From NCBI RefSeq assembly GCF_052056295.1, contig NZ_CP182493.1, positions 1,488,001-1,552,000 on the forward strand: a stretch of 64,000 bases of DNA. Reading direction: 5' to 3'. Of the stretch, positions 1 through 8,939 are shown piece after piece (position 1 is the stretch's first letter; each line of letters starts with the position of its first letter). The position numbers and the translations under genes are program-made. The notes under the pieces were generated by a model, which searched no databases, was not told the origin of the DNA, and worked only from the letters and a program-made list of their open reading frames with translations. This DNA comes from Catenovulum sp052056295 (GTDB lineage: Bacteria > Pseudomonadota > Gammaproteobacteria > Enterobacterales > Alteromonadaceae).

Positions 1-659
1 TAATGTACAGGTAGCAATTCAATTGCTGTAACACCGAGCTTTTTAAAATATTCAATAACCTGCGGCTGCGCCAACCCTAAATACGTGCCGCGTAAATGTT
101 TTGGCAATAACGGATTAAGCTGAGTAAAACCTTTAACATGCAGTTCATAAATAACGGTTTTATGCCAATCTATATCTGGCTTTTGATCATCCGCCCAGTC
201 AAAACCACTATCAATTACTTGGCTTTTCGGCATATAAGGTGCGCTGTCTTCAGTATTGGCAACTAAGTCTAACTGCGGATCACTTGGGTCACCCACTTGA
301 TACGGAAATATTGAATCATGCCATTTTAATTCGCCAGCAATAGAGCGCGCGTATGGGTCAATAAGCAGTTTGTTTGGGTTGAACCTTAAACCTTTTTCGG
401 GTTTGTATGGCCCGTGTACGCGATAACCATACAGTTGCCCGGGTTTTAAATTAGGCAGGTAAATATGCCAAACTTGGTCTGTATGTTCGGTTAGAAAATA
501 GTTTGCGGTGATTTTATGTGTTTTTGCATCAAACAAACACAGTTCTACTTGCTGTGCCGCTTGTGAAAATAGTGCAAAGTTGACTCCATTGCCATCCCAA
601 TTTGCACCGAGTGGATACGGTTTGCCGGGCAGTATTTTACCCGTGGTTCGCTTAAGCAT
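1..659 (-). CDS. glgX: Glycogen debranching enzyme GlgX, 5' part only
   Basis: At least 219 codons read leftward and run off the window edge, so only the N-terminal third is present. The product begins MLKRTTGKILPGKPYPLGA and shows the CBM48/early-set domain typical of isoamylase-type debranching enzymes (NGVNFALFSQAA, GQLYGYRVHGPY, KLLIDPYARSI). It then enters the GH13 barrel with VIYELHVKGFT and a GTYLGLAQPQVIEYF helix. GlgX hydrolyses alpha-1,6 branches of phosphorylase-limited glycogen in the cytoplasm. The ATG at 659 is preceded by a textbook AAGGAGG (666-672), which fixes the start. The family assignment is firm. Whether the rest of the gene is intact cannot be seen. Confidence 0.88.
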   Translation of the reverse strand, partial: MLKRTTGKILPGKPYPLGANWDGNGVNFALFSQAAQQVELCLFDAKTHKITANYFLTEHTDQVWHIYLPNLKPGQLYGYRVHGPYKPEKGLRFNPNKLLIDPYARSIAGELKWHDSIFPYQVGDPSDPQLDLVANTEDSAPYMPKSQVIDSGFDWADDQKPDIDWHKTVIYELHVKGFTQLNPLLPKHLRGTYLGLAQPQVIEYFKKLGVTAIELLPVH

Positions 660-800
660 ATGAAGCCTCCTTGGTTCTCTGCTACAGCCTTAGTTATTTG
701 TAACCAGTTATTGTGACAAGATCAATAAAAATGGATAAATTTTGCTCTATTAGTCTGAGAATGGAGTTTCGAGTTGTGCCACATGATGTGCAATATATCC

Positions 801-915
801 AAGCTTGCAAATGGGGAGTTACTCACAAAAACGCTTCAAGTACATCCTTGTATCGCTCGCATAAGATATCCCTATCTTATGAAGTTTTGTTCGCAACCCA
901 CCCATTCGCGAGCTT
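801..915 (-). repeat. Structured intergenic repeat R1
   Basis: Imperfect palindrome. The ends AAGCTTGCAAATGGG and CCCATTCGCGAGCTT pair as an outer stem. Read on the minus strand the apex has the family signature: ACTTC, a hairpin CATAAGATA-ggga-TATCTTATG, GCGAGCG, ACAAGGATGTA and AGCGTTTTT. It lies in the 870-base gene-free gap between glgX and zur. Confidence 0.75.
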
Positions 916-1002
916 TTACATATAAACCGCTGCTCGATCTTGGACAGCCTAGTACCACTCTAACTAACAGCAACAACCACCAGCAACTCCCTGGCGTAAT
1001 AA

Positions 1003-1113
1003 AGAGCCGGTTCGAAAGCTAATTTTCTAAAACTTCAAAAGGTAGGGATATCTTTTGAGAGCGGCCAAGGATGGCGAACAGCGTTTTTAGAAAATTATGC
1101 TTCGAATGGGCTT
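1003..1113 (+). repeat. Structured intergenic repeat R2
   Basis: The outer stem TTCGAAAGCTAATTTTCTAAAA pairs with TTTTAGAAAATTATGCTTCGAA. The apex has AAAAGGTAGGGATATCTTTT, GAGAGCGGCCAAGGATGG and AGCGTTTTT. Its outer stem is almost the same as that of R3, and the DNA between them is also duplicated (AGCAGCGACC, CCAGCAACACCCA), so R2 and R3 look like a local tandem duplication. Confidence 0.8.
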
Positions 1114-1168
1114 GAATACCACCGGACCAGCAGCGACCTCCTCCGCCAGCAACACCCAAGCATAATCA

Positions 1169-1361
1169 AAAGCCAATTCGAATGCTAATTTTCTAAAACT
1201 TCAAAAGATAGGGCGAGCGAAGACCGAAGCACAGCTTCGCAGCTAAGCGAGGTGGAGTCACGGATGACGACAGGAATCAAGCTTCATGGATGAATTATGT
1301 CTTAAGATTAGCATTTATTTCGAAGCAGCGTTTTTAGAAAATTATGCTTCGAATGGGCTTG
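1169..1361 (+). repeat. Structured intergenic repeat R3, long form
   Basis: It has the same outer stem as R2, but the apex is enlarged by about 80 bases containing GACCGAAGCACAGCTTCGCAG and GAGGTGGAGTCACGGATG. The same insert occurs in R9 at 24210. A truncated third unit (AAAAGCCAATTCGAATAAGC, about 1409-1430) follows. Apart from R1-R3 I see no gene or clear promoter between 660 and 1530. Confidence 0.78.
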
Positions 1362-1530
1362 AATACCATAGGACTAGCAGCGACCGCCAGCAACACCCAC
1401 GCATAACCAAAAGCCAATTCGAATAAGCTTAACTACACCTCACGAACAGCGACTAGATCAAAACGGTAGCATTGCTGATTAAAACCAGTAAAATGACTAT
1501 TTTAAGTAAATAAGCCACGTACCTAAAAAT

Positions 1531-1971
1531 ATGCCAAATAACTTATTAGAACAGGCTCGCCTAGTTTGCCAAAAAAACGGCGCACGCTTTACCCCAGTCA
1601 GAGAACAGGTTTTTGGTTTATTGGCAGATGCACAAGGTTCAGTGGGCGCATACGACTTACTCACTCAACTGCAACAAACTGATGCCAAAGCCAAACCACC
1701 AACTATCTATCGCGCGCTCGAGTTTTTAATAGAGCAAGGTTTTGTGCATAAAGTTGAATCACAAAACGCCTATGTCTTGTGCAGCCATTTTGCTGAGCAC
1801 CACAAAGCGCAATTACTTATTTGTGATGACTGTGGCTTAGTTGAAGAAATTGATAATGAAACAATATTCAGCGCGTTAAGTGAAGCTGCGCACAAATCAG
1901 GTTTTACCATTTTAAAACCAACCATTGAAGCACATGGTTTATGTGCTAAATGCGCAGAAAAGCAACCTTAA
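1531..1971 (+). CDS. zur: Zinc uptake regulator Zur (Fur family)
   Basis: The 146-residue protein is a Fur-family metalloregulator and closely resembles E. coli Zur. Visible motifs are an N-terminal winged helix with AKPPTIYRALEFLIEQGFVHKVES, then the metal-binding half with CDDCG and a C-terminal HGLCAKC, the two CxxC pairs expected for the structural zinc. It represses zinc-uptake genes when zinc is bound. No strong Shine-Dalgarno is visible before the ATG at 1531, but the family length and N-terminus fit this start. It converges with the CYTH/CHAD gene across a shared hairpin. Zur rather than Fur or PerR is chosen from the QAKPPTxYRALxFLxEQGFVHK signature, which is known for Zur. Confidence 0.88.
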   Translation: MPNNLLEQARLVCQKNGARFTPVREQVFGLLADAQGSVGAYDLLTQLQQTDAKAKPPTIYRALEFLIEQGFVHKVESQNAYVLCSHFAEHHKAQLLICDDCGLVEEIDNETIFSALSEAAHKSGFTILKPTIEAHGLCAKCAEKQP

Positions 1972-1979
1972 AAGCGAAA

Positions 1980-2006
1980 GGCGTGATAGCTAAATTAAAT
2001 CACGCC
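1980..2006. terminator. Hairpin terminator between zur and the triphosphatase gene
   Basis: GGCGTGAT and ATCACGCC form an 8-bp stem between two converging genes. The U-tract is weak on both sides (GCAAAATT to the right, CTTTCGCTTTT on the minus strand), so it is a probable but modest bidirectional terminator. Confidence 0.5.
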
Positions 2007-2030
2007 GCAAAATTAAGCTATCAACAAACC

Positions 2031-3563
2031 TTACTGCCAATAAGGCTCCATACGTAAAGCCGACTGACGCGACTGCTCCATAATATTAACTAAATTGTTA
2101 ATTTTCGCATCCGCCCAAATTTCAAGTTCAGGTTTGTTCTCTTCTGGATACAACTCAATACACAGCTTAAAACTAAACAAAGTTTTTAAATCTGCTATGC
2201 CTTGCATAATATCCAACCAAGGGGCGCGGAAATCTAGTCTCTCATCTTCAGCAAATAAATTGCCAACACACACACCTGTTAATAATGCTCGGCCAATTGA
2301 GCGTTCAAGTTGAATATAATCAATTGCCGAATAACTTGATTTAAGTGGCATTAAGCGCTGAATTTTAATCCAACTATTTTGGTTGAGCTGACGTGCTACG
2401 GTATAAATATTGGCTTGCAAAGCTTGTTCATCAATCTCAGAATAACAACGCCAACCGCGTTCAGTTAACCAACGCATCAATTTTAAAATCAACGCATTAT
2501 AACGAGCACTGTAAAATAAATTTCGCGCGCGTGTAACACATTCATCAACTATTACTTGCTCTTCAAGGTAGCTCAGCAGCTTTTCATCATCCGCGACTTT
2601 TTTCCGAAACTGGCCTTTTTTCGAGGTTAACTGTTTAACATGCAAAGCGTTGTCTAACCAATCAAACTCTTTGCTTAACCACTTAAGCTCTTTGCGTAGT
2701 TCGGTTGAGGCTTTTTTCGGAATATAGTTTCTGAATAACCAAAAAGTATGACGCACCAACCAAACACCACGCTGCACATGGCGCACTGCTTTTAAATCAG
2801 ACTGATTGGCAAACAATTCTTCATGGTACTGCCAATAAGCTAAACCATGTTGAATACTGTTAGAAAATGTCTGTTCCACATCCATATCAGCAGTTAGTTT
2901 TACCACACCTAAACTTGGCTTAATTTGATTGGTTTGGTTTAAAAACAATCTATAACCACGAGCGGCTTTACTGTCGTTGGATAAACGCAGCGGTAGTTTT
3001 TCTGTCAGTTTATGCGCTAATGAAAATAATTCGCGCATGTCGCCATCAATTAACTCAATTTCAATTTCATTAATCGCAACCTGGTTACCTTGCGCGCTCA
3101 CCTCACCTAAATCGTATACAACTTCAATTTCACATTGTTCTATCTGTATACGCCATTTATGCCGAGTAAAATCTGTTGCAAATAAAGCAATTAATTTTGC
3201 TTGTGCATCTTGCCAGTCAAACTGCTCGGGCCATGCATCTGATGGGAATAAAGTTAAATCAGGCTGTTGTTGCTCAATTGCAATATTATATTCGGGGCGC
3301 TTATGCAAACCACCAACACTCATTCCAGCGGTTTTCAGAGTTTGTTCAGCTTGATCATCCACAGAGCGAATACGCAAACCACAGTCGAACGAACGGAGTT
3401 TTTGCTCAGGGGTATCAAAATAAATGTTAGATAATTTTTTTTGGCTATAACCTTGATTCTGTAACCAAGGTTCAACAAGGGTTTTAATTTGGGTGAGAAC
3501 AGACTCACTATCATGCTCAGCTTGAGTATCTACAACAAACTTGAGCTCTATCTCAGTTTCCAT
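2031..3563 (-). CDS. ygiF: CYTH-CHAD inorganic triphosphatase (YgiF-like)
   Basis: A protein of about 510 residues. The N-terminal CYTH (triphosphate tunnel metalloenzyme) domain begins with the diagnostic ExExK motif (METEIELKF) and spans about residues 1-200, with SNIYFDTPEQKLRSFDCGLRIR and HKRPEYN. The C-terminal CHAD domain (about 225-510) is helical and rich in conserved His/Arg (HVQRGVWLVRHTFWLFRNYIPKKAS, RARNLFYSARYNAL). E. coli YgiF, with the same architecture, hydrolyses inorganic triphosphate. CHAD domains bind polyphosphate. The ATG at 3563 is chosen over an upstream GTG (3575) because family members start directly at the ExExK strand. Neither start has a good Shine-Dalgarno. Confidence 0.85.
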   Translation of the reverse strand: METEIELKFVVDTQAEHDSESVLTQIKTLVEPWLQNQGYSQKKLSNIYFDTPEQKLRSFDCGLRIRSVDDQAEQTLKTAGMSVGGLHKRPEYNIAIEQQQPDLTLFPSDAWPEQFDWQDAQAKLIALFATDFTRHKWRIQIEQCEIEVVYDLGEVSAQGNQVAINEIEIELIDGDMRELFSLAHKLTEKLPLRLSNDSKAARGYRLFLNQTNQIKPSLGVVKLTADMDVEQTFSNSIQHGLAYWQYHEELFANQSDLKAVRHVQRGVWLVRHTFWLFRNYIPKKASTELRKELKWLSKEFDWLDNALHVKQLTSKKGQFRKKVADDEKLLSYLEEQVIVDECVTRARNLFYSARYNALILKLMRWLTERGWRCYSEIDEQALQANIYTVARQLNQNSWIKIQRLMPLKSSYSAIDYIQLERSIGRALLTGVCVGNLFAEDERLDFRAPWLDIMQGIADLKTLFSFKLCIELYPEENKPELEIWADAKINNLVNIMEQSRQSALRMEPYWQ

Positions 3564-3750
3564 AAATGGCGACACAATTCGCGATTAATTAATTGAAGAA
3601 CGAAAATACCCGACCTAATGTTGGAGTTCAAGTATTCTTTAAGCTTTGTACAGCTCTGCCGATTCAAGTATAGTTGTAGGTATATTTTGCTATATCAGTT
3701 TTAATTAAGCGCAGGGATAAGAACTATATCCAGCCATATTGGAGTTATTA

Positions 3751-4353
3751 ATGAAGTTACGCATACTCACAGTCTGCTTAATGTTGGTTTCAACTTGGTC
3801 AACAACCGCAAAAGCGGAACAATCAGCCTACGTTTCCGACCAACTTACCGTATTTGTTCATTCAGGCCCTACCCGTAATTACCGAATTGTTGGCACTATA
3901 GAAGCTGGCAGCGCAATCAAGTTAATTGAAAAATCTGAAGATGGTAGCTTCAGCCAAGTTGAATACGACAATAAAACAGGTTGGATTGAAAGCCAGTACG
4001 TTAGCAATGAACAAAGTTTGAAAGAAAAATTTAGCCAAAGCCAACAAGCGTTAGAAAAAGTCACCGCGGAATTAGCAGAGGTGACAAACAAACTGAATAC
4101 GCAACAAAGTGAACAAATGTTGTTAGAAAGCCAGCTAGAGCGCCAACAACAAAACAATGGAAAACTTGAAAGCTCGTTACAGAATTACCAAATGCAGCTC
4201 GCTCAAATCCAACAAAGCGACGCTGAAACTCAAGAAAAGGTAAAAATGGACTGGATGGTTAAAGGTGGTGCGCTAGCGTTAGGCAGTTTAATTTTGGGTT
4301 ATTTATTAGCCTTAATGCCGCGTCGTAAAAAACGCAACCCAGACTTTTTCTAA
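3751..4353 (+). CDS. SH3-domain and coiled-coil membrane protein (TIGR04211/YgiM type)
   Basis: The 200-residue protein has a signal peptide ending near TAKA, then a bacterial SH3 domain (about 25-90; VHSGPTRNYRIVGTIEAGS, GWIESQYVS). A Gln/Glu-rich coiled coil follows (about 95-165), then one C-terminal transmembrane helix (GGALALGSLILGYLLALMP) and a basic cytoplasmic tail RRKKRNPDFF. This order is that of the YgiM/TIGR04211 family, whose exact role is unknown. It probably acts at the periplasmic face of the inner membrane. The ATG at 3751 with TGGAG upstream is preferred to the TTG at 3739. It is divergent from the CYTH/CHAD gene, as these families often are neighbours. Confidence 0.8.
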   Translation: MKLRILTVCLMLVSTWSTTAKAEQSAYVSDQLTVFVHSGPTRNYRIVGTIEAGSAIKLIEKSEDGSFSQVEYDNKTGWIESQYVSNEQSLKEKFSQSQQALEKVTAELAEVTNKLNTQQSEQMLLESQLERQQQNNGKLESSLQNYQMQLAQIQQSDAETQEKVKMDWMVKGGALALGSLILGYLLALMPRRKKRNPDFF

Positions 4354-4377
4354 GCCTTAACTTAATATTTTATTTTG

Positions 4378-4400
4378 GCAGCTCCCAGCGGGGCTGCTTT
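4378..4400 (+). terminator. Intrinsic terminator after the SH3 protein gene
   Basis: GCAGC-t-CCC, loop AGC, GGG-GCTGC followed by TTTT. It sits 25 bases after the stop codon and matches a rho-independent terminator. Confidence 0.65.
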
Positions 4401-4510
4401 TCCCTCCAGCCGCCAACTTTAGTGCTTAGGCATAAATCCAGCCAGCTCGCCATTTATGTTCTATTCTTAATCTACTGTCCACTCAATTAGACTTTAGACA
4501 AGACGATTAT

Positions 4511-7500
4511 ATGAATAGCATACTAGACAACTTGTTTCGTGGCGATTTTATGCCACACGGACACTGTTATCTATGGACTCCTGAAATTTTATGGCTAAAC
4601 GTTTTGTCAGACGTTGTTATTAGCTTGGCCTACTTCACCATACCGCTGGCCATTTATCAGTTCGTAAAACAACGTAACGATATTCAATTTAAAGGGGTGT
4701 TCACCCTATTTTCTTTGTTTATTCTCTGCTGCGGTATTACTCACTTAATTAGCATTTGGGTGATTTGGCAAGGTTATTACGGTATCCATGGCATTAGCAA
4801 AGGTGCAACGGCTATAGTGTCGCTGGCAACTGTGATTTACATTTTAAAAGCCATGCCATTAGCCTTAAAGCTGCCAACACCAGCGCAATTGTTAGACGCT
4901 CAAGCAAGCGCCAACAAAGAAAAACTTGAACGAGTAAAATTAGAAAACATCAATAAACAAAGTTTTATAGTGCGTGAAACCATAGATGCATCGCATGTTG
5001 GTATGCTAGCGGTTGACGAACAAGGCATGATTCATTTGGCCAATCAAACTTTGTGCAACATGTTTGATTACACAAAAGACCAACTTGAAGGCAGCTCAGT
5101 TAATACTTTAGTTCCACAAGCCATACAAGGAAAACACAATAGTTTTGTTCGTAGGTTCTATCAAGAAAGCGACATGAACAAACCAATGGCACTTGGCCGG
5201 GTTGTTTATGGTATTGCGAAAAATGGCGACAATATTCCTATCGAAATTCATTTAATTCACCGTAAAGTCGGTGAACAAGACTTAGTCTTCGCGACAATTT
5301 TTGATGTGCGAGAAAAACTTGCAGCGGATGAAAAACAAAAACAAGCGCATAGACGTATCGAGCGTATCAGTAATGCGAGTAACGATGGTATTTGGGAGTG
5401 GGATACTAAAACCGACCAAATATGGTTGTCACAACAAGCTAAACAATTGTTGGGATTAAACACTGAAACTTCATTTATCAATAAATCACTTTGGCTCAAC
5501 TTAATTGATGAATCCGAACGAACCAATGTTGAGCGTGTGTTATTTAGCAAAATTCATTTTCGAAGCGAACAACAAGTTGAATACAAAATAATCGACTCCA
5601 ACGGCGAAGAAAAATGGTTGTCGTCTAAAGCTGGTACCTCTTTTGATAAAGAAATGCAGGCCGAATATGTTTCTGGCAACATCAATGATATCAGTGCGAA
5701 AAAACAGCTAGAACTCAATTTAATTCAACTGAAAGACCAAGCAGAACGAGCTTACAAAGCAAAAAGTCAGTTTTTATCCAATATGAGTCATGAAATTAGA
5801 ACACCTATGAATGGTATTTTAGGTTTAGTGCAATTGGTTTTAAGAATGAAGCTTGGCCACAAACAACGTGAATATTTAAGCAAAGTCGAAAATGCTTCAA
5901 ATAGTTTGTTGAATATTCTCAACGACATACTCGACTACTCAAAAATGGAAGCGGACAAAATAACCATAGCCGCCGAAAATTTTGATGTTGAACGAGTGCT
6001 ATACAACACCATAGGTTTATTCAGTATTCAGGCTGAAAAAAAACAAATAGAGCTGGTTGTCGACATTCCTGAACGCATTCATAGATATTACTTGGGTGAT
6101 GCTCACCGTTTAGGCCAAGTACTGCATAACTTAGTTGGCAACGCGATTAAATTTACCGAAACGGGTCGCGTCAAAATCTTAGTGACTGAAGAAGTAGAAC
6201 CAGACGACAGTGGCAACGACCTAGTGCTGAGTTTTAATATCAGCGACACAGGTATTGGCATGAGCAACGAACAAATTACTAAACTGTTTTTACCATTTAC
6301 CCAAGCAGATCCGTCCATTACCCGCAGTTTTGGCGGTACAGGTTTAGGCTTAAGCATTAGCCACAAACTGATCCAACTAATGGGTGGACAAATTGCTGTA
6401 CTGAGTCAACCTGATGTCGGCACTACTTTCAGCTTCACCATACGGGTTAAACCAGGTGAACAAACACATGGAAGTTTGGCCGCGCCGAATAAAATGAAAG
6501 TATTGGTTGTAGATGACATTGAAGACAACCTAGTTATCATTGAGAACATTCTGCTCAATTGGAAATTTGACTATGAGCTTGTCAGCTCTGCTAAAGCCGC
6601 CATAGATGTTATCAATAACACAGAGCAGCCATTTGATATGCTATTGGTTGATTTCCAAATGCCGGAAATGAATGGCCTCGAATTGGTCGAGTACTTATAT
6701 TCACATCCGCAATTTACCGATAAATTAGCAAATCTCCACGTGATTATGATGACCACATACGGCTTGGAATATGCTCATCAAATTGTCGAAGGACGTCATA
6801 TAGAATTTATTTTAGAAAAACCCATTCTTGCATCCAAACTCCATCAGCTGATACAGAATATAAACGGGATAGGTACAGAGCCTGAGCAGCAAACACGCAA
6901 AAAACTAGAATTGGCTGATCACGAACAAAAAATGCTCTCCAGCGCCAACATATTGTTAGTTGAAGATAACTTAACCAATCAATTAGTCGCAGTGGAATTT
7001 TTAAAAGGGTTAAATGCCAATGTGGTCATTGCCAATACAGGGTTAGAAGCCGTCGAACTCTTTAATAAACGAGAGTTCGACATCATTCTGATGGACTTAC
7101 AAATGCCTGTTATGGGCGGCGTAGAAGCAACCAAACAGATAAGAAACACCAACAAAGGCGAACATGTACCTATTTTAGCAATGTCAGCGGCAACCATGCC
7201 GGAAGATATTAAAGCCGCTAGAGAGGCAGGCGTGAATGATCACTTAGCCAAACCGATTGATTTTAACAAGCTCACTATGAGCATGTTAGATTGGCTCAAG
7301 CATACACAAGGTTACAAACAACGTGCTGTCGCTGTATTAAATGCAAATAATCAGGCTTTTACAATTGCAGGTTTAGCGTTAGATCAGGCTGTGATTAAAC
7401 TTGGCAATAATTGGAATATCTTAGCCAAAGCCATTCAACAATTTGTCCATGATAGCCAAAACTTATTAAATGAACTAGATAGCGCCGCCAACAAATCAGA

Positions 7501-7939
7501 CACTGTGCGCTGCTTACACATTCTACATACATTTAAAGGTATGTTAGCCACTGTGGGTGGTTATCAACTGGCAAAATTTGTTGAACAAACAGAAAACAAA
7601 CTGCAGGCCAATCAATTTAGCGATTTTACTGAACTCAAACATAGATTTGAGCAATTGTTATTAACCATTGAACAAAGTGACTGGGCGGAAAAAGTTGTGC
7701 AACCACCAGTTACGCAGGCAGAAAAACACGCTCCTATGGCGACAATTCATCAATTGTTGGCTAAGTTTAAAGACGGTACTTTTGTCACAGCTGAAGAAAT
7801 TACTATGTTAACCCCAAGCTTAATTGGAGTGGTAGAGCAGCCTCAGTTAGATAAGTTAACCGAGCTAGTTGACCGTTTAGATTATTTCGCTGCCAGCAAG
7901 CTATTATCGGCATATGTAGAGCAACCAACAGAGAGCTAA
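4511..7939 (+). CDS. Hybrid histidine kinase with ethylene-receptor-like sensor domain
   Basis: An 1142-residue inner-membrane hybrid kinase. The first 110 residues form a three-helix membrane domain whose residues D34, Y41, P45, I71, C74 and H78 align at a constant offset of nine with D25, Y32, P36, I62, C65 and H69 of plant ETR1. C65 and H69 are that receptor's copper/ethylene ligands (here CCGITHL). Next come two PAS domains (about 150-270 and 275-400), HisKA with H427 in SNMSHEIRTPMNG, an HATPase with GTGLGLSIS, receiver 1 (D714), receiver 2 (D862) and a C-terminal HPt with H1006 (HILHTFKG). All phosphorelay residues are present. It lies three bases before the RR-GGDEF gene, so the two probably form an operon and a phosphorelay. 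That the ligand is ethylene is inference only. Confidence 0.9.
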   Translation: MNSILDNLFRGDFMPHGHCYLWTPEILWLNVLSDVVISLAYFTIPLAIYQFVKQRNDIQFKGVFTLFSLFILCCGITHLISIWVIWQGYYGIHGISKGATAIVSLATVIYILKAMPLALKLPTPAQLLDAQASANKEKLERVKLENINKQSFIVRETIDASHVGMLAVDEQGMIHLANQTLCNMFDYTKDQLEGSSVNTLVPQAIQGKHNSFVRRFYQESDMNKPMALGRVVYGIAKNGDNIPIEIHLIHRKVGEQDLVFATIFDVREKLAADEKQKQAHRRIERISNASNDGIWEWDTKTDQIWLSQQAKQLLGLNTETSFINKSLWLNLIDESERTNVERVLFSKIHFRSEQQVEYKIIDSNGEEKWLSSKAGTSFDKEMQAEYVSGNINDISAKKQLELNLIQLKDQAERAYKAKSQFLSNMSHEIRTPMNGILGLVQLVLRMKLGHKQREYLSKVENASNSLLNILNDILDYSKMEADKITIAAENFDVERVLYNTIGLFSIQAEKKQIELVVDIPERIHRYYLGDAHRLGQVLHNLVGNAIKFTETGRVKILVTEEVEPDDSGNDLVLSFNISDTGIGMSNEQITKLFLPFTQADPSITRSFGGTGLGLSISHKLIQLMGGQIAVLSQPDVGTTFSFTIRVKPGEQTHGSLAAPNKMKVLVVDDIEDNLVIIENILLNWKFDYELVSSAKAAIDVINNTEQPFDMLLVDFQMPEMNGLELVEYLYSHPQFTDKLANLHVIMMTTYGLEYAHQIVEGRHIEFILEKPILASKLHQLIQNINGIGTEPEQQTRKKLELADHEQKMLSSANILLVEDNLTNQLVAVEFLKGLNANVVIANTGLEAVELFNKREFDIILMDLQMPVMGGVEATKQIRNTNKGEHVPILAMSAATMPEDIKAAREAGVNDHLAKPIDFNKLTMSMLDWLKHTQGYKQRAVAVLNANNQAFTIAGLALDQAVIKLGNNWNILAKAIQQFVHDSQNLLNELDSAANKSDTVRCLHILHTFKGMLATVGGYQLAKFVEQTENKLQANQFSDFTELKHRFEQLLLTIEQSDWAEKVVQPPVTQAEKHAPMATIHQLLAKFKDGTFVTAEEITMLTPSLIGVVEQPQLDKLTELVDRLDYFAASKLLSAYVEQPTES

Positions 7940-7942
7940 ACA

Positions 7943-8872
7943 TTGACAAACACTAATCTAACCACTTTAGCGCCGAGCGAATGTACAGTGTTAATAATAG
8001 ATGATGACACTGTGATGTTACAAACTATGGCTCGAGCGCTCAAAGATGATTACAAGGTTAAAATTGCCACGGATGGACTAGCAGGCCTAAATATTATTGA
8101 AGCAGATGCAAATATTGATTTAATTATTCTCGACATTATTATGCCCGGATTAAAAGGCTTTGATGTGTGTAAACGGATAAAATCGAATCCAAACTTACAT
8201 AAAATCCCAATCATATTTGTTACCGCCTTGAGCGATTTACCCGACAAAACTCAAGCATTTAATTTAGGTGCGGTAGATTTTGTGACAAAACCAATTGAAC
8301 TGCCGGTATTAAAAGCCAGAGTGCGCACCCATGTAATGCTCAAACGCCAGTTTGATCATATGGAACAAATGGCCACCACAGATCCATTAACCCAAATTGC
8401 CAACCGGCGTAAATACGACGATATGCTCGCATTAGAATGGAAACGCGCCATTCGTAATCAAACCTCCATCGCCTTACTGATTTTAGATATAGATAACTTT
8501 AAAAACTTTAACGACCATTATGGTCATGGCGCAGGCGACGACTGTTTAACTATTTTTGCTCGGCTACTGAAACGATGTGCCAATCGCCCGACAGATTTAG
8601 CCGCCCGTTTAGGCGGCGAAGAATTTGCTGTGATATTGGCCGACAGCGACAAAAACGGCGCAACCACAGTTGCTGACCGCATACTTGAGCAATTACACAC
8701 CCTACATATGGAGCACAAACATTCAGATTGTGCGACTTTTGTAACTTGCAGTATAGGTATAGCAGTAATGGCACCTGACTTTGAAACACAAGCCAATCTT
8801 ATTTATGACCAAGCAGACGAAGCTTTATACAAAGCAAAACATTCAGGAAAAAATAGATACGTCGCCTATTAA
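7943..8872 (+). CDS. Response regulator with GGDEF diguanylate cyclase output
   Basis: The 309-residue cytoplasmic protein has a receiver domain (about 15-130: LIIDDDTV, phospho-acceptor D64 in LIILDIIMPG, FVTALS and the K of FVTKP). A GGDEF domain follows (about 145-309) with an intact catalytic RLGGEEF signature and DIDNFKNFNDHYGH. It is expected to make cyclic di-GMP on phosphorylation. The start is a TTG at 7943, three bases after the kinase stop, because no ATG or GTG precedes the first receiver strand. GAGAG upstream is a weak Shine-Dalgarno. The tight coupling suggests it is the output of the upstream hybrid kinase. Confidence 0.88.
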   Translation: MTNTNLTTLAPSECTVLIIDDDTVMLQTMARALKDDYKVKIATDGLAGLNIIEADANIDLIILDIIMPGLKGFDVCKRIKSNPNLHKIPIIFVTALSDLPDKTQAFNLGAVDFVTKPIELPVLKARVRTHVMLKRQFDHMEQMATTDPLTQIANRRKYDDMLALEWKRAIRNQTSIALLILDIDNFKNFNDHYGHGAGDDCLTIFARLLKRCANRPTDLAARLGGEEFAVILADSDKNGATTVADRILEQLHTLHMEHKHSDCATFVTCSIGIAVMAPDFETQANLIYDQADEALYKAKHSGKNRYVAY

Positions 8873-8939
8873 AACTTAGTCACTTAAAACTTAATCATTA
8901 ACTATACTGATAACAAACACTCGATTGTCGAGGTTGGTC

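Noticed and set aside
713..1022. Two overlapping plus-strand frames of 70 and 82 codons
   Set aside because: They read through the palindromic repeat R1 and its flank, have no ribosome site and no protein-like pattern.
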